Shown here in pieces: positions 5,662 to 6,523 of a stretch of 6,523 nt of DNA. The notes beneath the pieces were generated by a model. It was not told where the DNA came from. It saw only the letters and a list, made by a program, of their open reading frames with translations, and did no database searches. Source of the stretch: Lachnospiraceae bacterium (lineage in GTDB: Bacteria > Bacillota_A > Clostridia > Lachnospirales > Lachnospiraceae); assembly GCA_009774655.1 (NCBI GenBank), contig VSOD01000245.1, positions 1 to 6,523 on the forward strand, in the 5' to 3' direction. Positions within the stretch are counted from its first letter, which is position 1; each line of letters begins with the position of its first letter. A program made the position numbers and the translations under genes.

Positions 5662-5690
5662 TTGTGAAATGGAAAAATATATAGTAGAAT
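5662..5690 (+). promoter_or_regulatory. Putative promoter of the aminotransferase gene
   Basis: TTGTGA (5662-5667, four of six) and TAGAAT (5685-5690, five of six) are separated by 17 bases of A-rich sequence. Transcription would start near 5697, about 95 bases before the start codon. It is the best sigma-A match between the rny terminator and the gene. Confidence 0.55.
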
Positions 5691-5705
5691 ATTTAGCGGT
5701 GTATG

Positions 5706-5717
5706 ATTGTATACAAT
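5706..5717. promoter_or_regulatory. Palindromic operator of GntR-like form
   Basis: ATTGTATACAAT is a perfect 12-bp palindrome. Its core TTGTATACAA fits the general GT-N2-AC pattern of GntR-family operators. It lies just downstream of the expected transcription start, where a bound repressor would block elongation. The regulator is not in this window and the family assignment is inference. Confidence 0.45.
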
Positions 5718-5794
5718 TATCCAGAGAGGAGCTGAATACAATCTATATCCGGCGGCTACAAATTCACAGGCTGAGAGAAAGGAATGGAGTAATG

Positions 5795-6523
5795 ATGAAG
5801 GCATACAGAGAGATGAACAGAGAAGAACTTCTGTCTTTAAAAGAGGAACTGGATAAGCAGTTTGCAGACGCAAAGGGAAAAGGACTGAAACTGGACATGT
5901 CCAGAGGAAAGCCGGGGCTGGAGCAGCTGGATATGACAATGGATATCATGGACGTTCTTGATTCTAAGGCGGATATGAGAAATGAAGAAGGCGCTGATAC
6001 GAGAAACTACGGTCTGATGACCGGTATCTCGGAGGCGAGACATTTGATGAGTGATATGATGGGCGGTGTACCGGCGGAGAATGTGATCGTATACGGTAAC
6101 TCCAGCCTTTCCATCATGTATGATACGATCTCACGCTGTGTCACACACGGCGTGATGGGAAGCACGCCCTGGTGTAAGCTGGATCATGTGAAATTTCTCT
6201 GTCCGGCGCCGGGCTATGACAGACATTTTGCGATCACGGAGCTTTTCGGCATTGAGATGATCACGATTCCGATGACGCCGGCAGGACCGGATATGGATCT
6301 GGTAGAGAAGTATGTATCTGAGGATCCGGCAGTGAAGGGAATCTGGTGTGTACCGAAATACTCCAATCCGCAGGGATATACTTATTCAGATGAAACGGTA
6401 AGAAGATTTGCGGCTCTGAAACCGGCGGCGAAAGATTTCCGTATTTACTGGGATAATGCCTATTCGATCCACGATTTATATGATGACAAAAAGGATGAGC
6501 TTCTGGAGATTTTGAGCGAATGT
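5795..6523 (+). CDS. PLP-dependent class I/II aminotransferase, aspartate-aminotransferase-like (5' part)
   Basis: The gene runs off the window after 243 codons; the family is usually about 420-430 residues. The product is a cytoplasmic fold-type I, pyridoxal-phosphate-dependent aminotransferase, and it resembles the group that includes actinobacterial aspartate aminotransferase AspT. Seen here: the N-terminal SRGKPGLEQLD segment (36-46), the cofactor-phosphate region YGNSSLSIMYD (100-110), CPAPGYDRHF (136-145), substrate-binding Asn191 in VPKYSNPQG (186-194), and the pyridine-binding Asp220 with Tyr223 in YWDNAY (218-223). The Schiff-base lysine would lie beyond the edge. Two start codons are adjacent, ATG at 5792 and at 5795. 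GGAG (5786-5789) is five bases before the second and AAGGA (5779-5783) eight bases before the first, so the choice is open. The frame stays open far upstream, but the codons before 5792 look like leader DNA. Exact substrates (aspartate, alanine or others) cannot be told. Confidence 0.9.
   Translation, partial: MKAYREMNREELLSLKEELDKQFADAKGKGLKLDMSRGKPGLEQLDMTMDIMDVLDSKADMRNEEGADTRNYGLMTGISEARHLMSDMMGGVPAENVIVYGNSSLSIMYDTISRCVTHGVMGSTPWCKLDHVKFLCPAPGYDRHFAITELFGIEMITIPMTPAGPDMDLVEKYVSEDPAVKGIWCVPKYSNPQGYTYSDETVRRFAALKPAAKDFRIYWDNAYSIHDLYDDKKDELLEILSEC

Overview
The window reads as a chromosomal segment from an anaerobic Firmicute, most likely a Clostridia member of the Lachnospiraceae type. The reasons are strong AAGGAGG-type ribosome binding sites, AT-rich intergenic regions around moderately GC-rich genes, a RecA/RecX/RNase Y gene order, and a Gram-positive LexA (DinR) operator of the GAAC-N4-GTTC form in front of recA. 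The assignment comes from gene content and style, not from a search.

Layout, all genes on the + strand. (1) 53-1594: the C-terminal 513 codons of a type I ABC exporter subunit (membrane part plus ATPase). An in-frame TAG at 26-28 cuts it off from its expected N-terminus. (2) 1595-2006: a 412-base intergenic region. It holds a long hairpin without a U-tract, a Rho-independent terminator, a well-placed Shine-Dalgarno in front of a 9-codon ORF, two adjacent inverted repeats, and the SOS-type recA promoter with two LexA boxes. (3) 2007-3086 recA, then a 14-bp hairpin in the gap, then 3170-3775 recX. (4) 3776-3975: a 200-base regulatory region with an inverted repeat, a good sigma-A promoter and a 5'-UTR hairpin. 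(5) 3976-5523 rny (RNase Y), closed by a strong terminator. (6) 5562-5791: a palindrome, a promoter and a GntR-like operator, followed by the first 243 codons of a PLP-dependent aminotransferase that runs off the right edge.

How the genes relate: recA and recX form a damage-inducible unit in which RecX modulates RecA filaments, with a hairpin between them that may lower RecX output. rny has its own promoter and terminator and encodes the membrane-anchored endoribonuclease that starts mRNA decay. The aminotransferase is a separate transcription unit in amino acid metabolism. The ABC exporter is functionally unrelated and separated from recA by a terminator.

The window is mostly conserved housekeeping DNA. 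I see no CRISPR array, tRNA, rRNA, insertion sequence, phage gene or defence system. The points worth a second look are regulatory: hairpins, palindromes, the interrupted ABC gene and a low-GC patch inside rny.
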